Of a stretch of DNA of 64,000 nucleotides, positions 61,703-64,000 are shown piece by piece. The stretch is from an uncultured Eubacteriales bacterium. GTDB lineage: Bacteria > Bacillota > Clostridia > Oscillospirales > Acutalibacteraceae. The notes under the pieces were generated by a model. That model made no database searches and had not been told where the DNA came from. It worked only from the letters and a program-made list of their open reading frames with translations. Position 1 is the first letter of the stretch. Every line of letters begins with the position of its first letter. Made by a program: the position numbers and the translations under genes. The stretch is taken from the NCBI GenBank assembly GCA_934630515.1, contig CAKTVV010000007.1, positions 1-64,000 of the forward strand, given 5' to 3'.

Positions 61703-63737
61703 AGACCTCCATAATGATGGGTAAGATCATCGGACTGCGCTTGGTCCGCTGGAAAATGCGGCGGGACAGCTCATCCCGCACCCGGGTCTTGATGATCCCC
61801 CAGTCGCCGTGAGACTGATGCACAGCGTCGTCCATAATGCGGTGAGCAAACGCCTTGATTTCGTCCATCGTGCCCTCCGCCTCCCGCACATACACAAAGC
61901 CGCGGGACACCACATCCGGTCCGGAGACCAGCTCTCCGGATACGCTGTCCACCGTCGCCACGACCACGATCAAGCCATCCTCTGCCAGATGCTTGCGATC
62001 CCGCAGCACGATACTGCCCACATCGCCTACACCCAGACCATCCACCAGCACCCGTCCGGCGGGCACCGTGCCTACGACCGCCATCTTGTTCGGGGTGATC
62101 TCGATGGTGCGGCCAATGTCGGTGATCAGCACATTCGAGGCAGGCATCCCCATGGTCTTTGCAAGATTAGCGTGCTTCACCAGATGCTTCTGCTCACCGT
62201 GCACCGGGATAAAGAACCGGGGATTCGTCAGACTGTGAATGATCTTCAGCTCCTCCTGACAGGCGTGACCGGAGACATGCACATCGTACATCTTTTCATA
62301 GACGACCTCGCAGCCCCGTTTCATCAGCTCGTTGACGACCCTGCCGACGGTCTTCTCGTTTCCGGGAATAGGGGTGGCCGAAATGATGATATAGTCCTCG
62401 GGACCAACCTCCACCTTCCGGTGGTCGGAAAACGCCATCCGGCTGAGCGCCGACATCGGCTCTCCCTGACTGCCGGTAGTGATCAGCGTGACCCGATCCT
62501 TCGGGTAGTGATTGATCTCATCGATATCAATGAGCAATCCGTCCGGAATGTGCAGATAGCCTAACTCCTGCGCAATCGTTACACAATTGATCATGCTGCG
62601 GCCGGAGACCGCCACCTTGCGCCCGTCCTTTGCTGCCGCCGACATGATCTGCTGGATCCGGTTCAGGTTCGACGAGAAGGTCGCCACTATGATCCGGCGT
62701 CCCTCCGCCCGATGGAACAGGTTAGCGAAGCTCTCGCCCACCACCCGCTCGCTGGGGGTATAGCCCGGGCGCTCCACATTGGTAGATTCCGCCAGCAGCG
62801 CCAGCACGCCCTCCTTGCCCAGCTCGCCGAACCGGGTAAGATCGATCATCGGGCCGCTCACCGGAGTGCTGTCGATCTTAAAGTCGCCGGTATGCACCAC
62901 ATAGCCGATGGGCGTCTTGATCGCCAGCGCCATAGCATCCGGAATGGAGTGGTTCACATGGATAAACTCCACCGACAGATTTTTACTGACGGTGATGACC
63001 GCTCCCGGCTCCACCACATGCAGCTTGACCTTGCCGGAAAGATTATGCTCCTTCAGCTTGGACTCGATCAGCGCCACGGTCAGCCGTCCGGAAAACACCG
63101 GCAGATTTAGCTCCTTGAGGAAATACGGCAGTGCGCCGATGTGATCCTCGTGGCCGTGGGTGATGAAGATTCCCCGCAGCTTATCCTTGATCTTCAGAGC
63201 ATAGGTAAAGTCGGGCAGCACCACATCCACGCCAAGCAGGTCTTCATCCGGGAAGGACATGCCGCAATCGATGATAAAGGCGTCGTCGCCGTATTCAAAC
63301 ACCGCCATGTTTTTCCCTATCTCATTCAGACCGCCCAGCACCGTATAGTGGATAGGCAAGCCGGCAGGCGCCTGCGAACGGCGTCCACGTCCACCTTTTT
63401 TCTCGGCTGCCGGACGCTCCGACGCCGGGCGGCGGGTATTCTGCTTGTTTTTTGCCGTTGTCTCCGGCTGCGGCTGGTTCGCTGCGGCCGAGCGACGGGT
63501 GTTTTGCTTATTTTTAGCTGCCGACTCCGCCTGAGACGGATTCGCAGCCGCCGGGCGGCGTCCGCCCTTGGCGGCATTCTGCCGCTGTCCTCCGCTATTC
63601 CGGGGCGCCGTCGGCTTCTTTTCGGCAGCGGGAGCCGCCTGCTTTGCTGCCGGCTTCTGCCCGGCAGGCTTACGGGTGTTGTTCTGCCGGGAACGCTTTT
63701 CCCCGGTCTGCGTCATTGGTTTCTTTTGTTCTGTCAT
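61701..63737 (-). CDS. rnj: Ribonuclease J with a long basic N-terminal extension
   Basis: 678-residue metallo-beta-lactamase/beta-CASP RNase. The catalytic core begins near residue 128 (LPIHYTVLGGLNEIGKNM); FITHGHEDHIGALP is the metal motif, TGDFKID and the beta-CASP block LLAESTNVERPGYTPSE follow, and SGHACQEELK is near the end. The first 127 residues are rich in Lys, Arg, Ala, Gln and Pro, with a 21-residue imperfect repeat at about 60-80 and 81-101, ending in AKNKQNT. Core length is normal, about 550. GGAGGAAATGT precedes the ATG. It is the main 5' exonuclease/endonuclease for mRNA decay in Firmicutes. Confidence 0.95.
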   Translation of the reverse strand: MTEQKKPMTQTGEKRSRQNNTRKPAGQKPAAKQAAPAAEKKPTAPRNSGGQRQNAAKGGRRPAAANPSQAESAAKNKQNTRRSAAANQPQPETTAKNKQNTRRPASERPAAEKKGGRGRRSQAPAGLPIHYTVLGGLNEIGKNMAVFEYGDDAFIIDCGMSFPDEDLLGVDVVLPDFTYALKIKDKLRGIFITHGHEDHIGALPYFLKELNLPVFSGRLTVALIESKLKEHNLSGKVKLHVVEPGAVITVSKNLSVEFIHVNHSIPDAMALAIKTPIGYVVHTGDFKIDSTPVSGPMIDLTRFGELGKEGVLALLAESTNVERPGYTPSERVVGESFANLFHRAEGRRIIVATFSSNLNRIQQIMSAAAKDGRKVAVSGRSMINCVTIAQELGYLHIPDGLLIDIDEINHYPKDRVTLITTGSQGEPMSALSRMAFSDHRKVEVGPEDYIIISATPIPGNEKTVGRVVNELMKRGCEVVYEKMYDVHVSGHACQEELKIIHSLTNPRFFIPVHGEQKHLVKHANLAKTMGMPASNVLITDIGRTIEITPNKMAVVGTVPAGRVLVDGLGVGDVGSIVLRDRKHLAEDGLIVVVATVDSVSGELVSGPDVVSRGFVYVREAEGTMDEIKAFAHRIMDDAVHQSHGDWGIIKTRVRDELSRRIFQRTKRSPMILPIIMEV

Positions 63738-64000
63738 ACATTTCCTCCGATAGTTCCATTCAAATTCTCTATGCGTACAATGATGTTTTGTCGATCTTTC
63801 TGCATTTGCCTATAAACGCAGAACCGAAACCCGTCTTTTACAAGACCGGCTTCGGGACGGGTGTCTACTGTCTGGTGGCAGGCTCCGCACCTGCCGTTCT
63901 CCGCAACATGAAAAGGGCAACCCTATGGCGACCGTTCCACAACCGGCGCCGATCCGATTCCTATACCGCAGATATGAACTATATCCGGGTAAACATCCAC
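63738..64000. other. Upstream region of rnj, no gene seen
   Basis: No credible ORF. On the minus strand, hairpins occur: GGCAGG/CCTGCC (about 63886-63904), and CCGAA...GTCTT / AAGAC...TTCGG (about 63825-63856). These could be a structured leader or a small RNA ending before rnj. I could not match it to tmRNA, RNase P RNA, SRP RNA, 6S RNA or a known riboswitch. The region is cut by the window edge. Confidence 0.3.

Noticed and set aside
63738..64000. Known RNA class such as tmRNA, RNase P RNA, SRP RNA, 6S RNA or purine riboswitch
   Set aside because: I looked for the conserved cores of each and found none; only generic stems remain.

Overview
The window looks like a stretch of chromosome from a gut-type Clostridia, most likely Oscillospiraceae/Ruminococcaceae. 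This is inferred from the GC-rich coding sequence with strong AGGAGG ribosome sites and consensus TTGACA/TATAAT promoters, GltX and GlnRS encoded side by side, a tig-clpP-clpX-lon-engB block, paired radical SAM/DUF2344 genes, RNase J and a gdpP-rplI-dnaB block. No plasmid, phage or CRISPR signature is visible.

Layout. 1-600: remnant of an IS200/IS605-type element. 603-5373: minus-strand carbohydrate locus (AraC regulator, GH78 rhamnosidase, DUF3863 protein). 5605-9405: plus-strand manA, pncB and cca, closed by a bidirectional terminator. 9464-12849: LUD protein, exonuclease III, a radical SAM activase-like protein and trpS. 12994-16327: gltX-glnS. 16418-17384: a decayed IS3-family element that appears to sit in the loop of the glnS terminator. 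17616-24560: proteostasis block engB, lon, a lipoprotein gene, clpX, clpP, tig. 24798-31684: minus-strand run with phosphoesterase, thrC, M19 dipeptidase, yraN, rnhB, rbgA, two tandem signal peptidases and rplS with a structured leader. 31881-37393: DUF2344 protein, B12/radical SAM protein, a second GH78 protein and a Gfo/Idh oxidoreductase. 37431-38149: two half-size TauE/SafE-type membrane proteins. 38308-38463: tRNA-Asp and tRNA-Thr. 38741-40795: MFS transporter and esterase. 40893-45426: ackA, tmcAL, plsY, rpe and a MecA-type adaptor. 45572-50330: an aberrant Rnf-like operon plus an exported DUF4015 protein. 50465-64000: prfC, SGNH hydrolase, nagA, ftsH, tilS, dnaB, rplI, gdpP and RNase J.

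The most unusual content is the Rnf-like operon at 45572-49097. It encodes only C, D, E and A homologues; B and G are absent. The RnfC homologue keeps all eight ligands for two [4Fe-4S] clusters but has lost the glycine-rich flavin/NADH motif. RnfD keeps the SGAT flavinylation motif. Three of the four cysteines that hold the intramembrane [2Fe-2S] cluster in RnfA/RnfE are replaced. The reading frames are intact and translationally coupled, which argues against simple decay and for a repurposed membrane complex. A second notable locus is the IS3 insertion between the two arms of a probable terminator, with a 5-bp target duplication. Motif-based calls come from reading the translations and from remembered family sequences; no database search was run.
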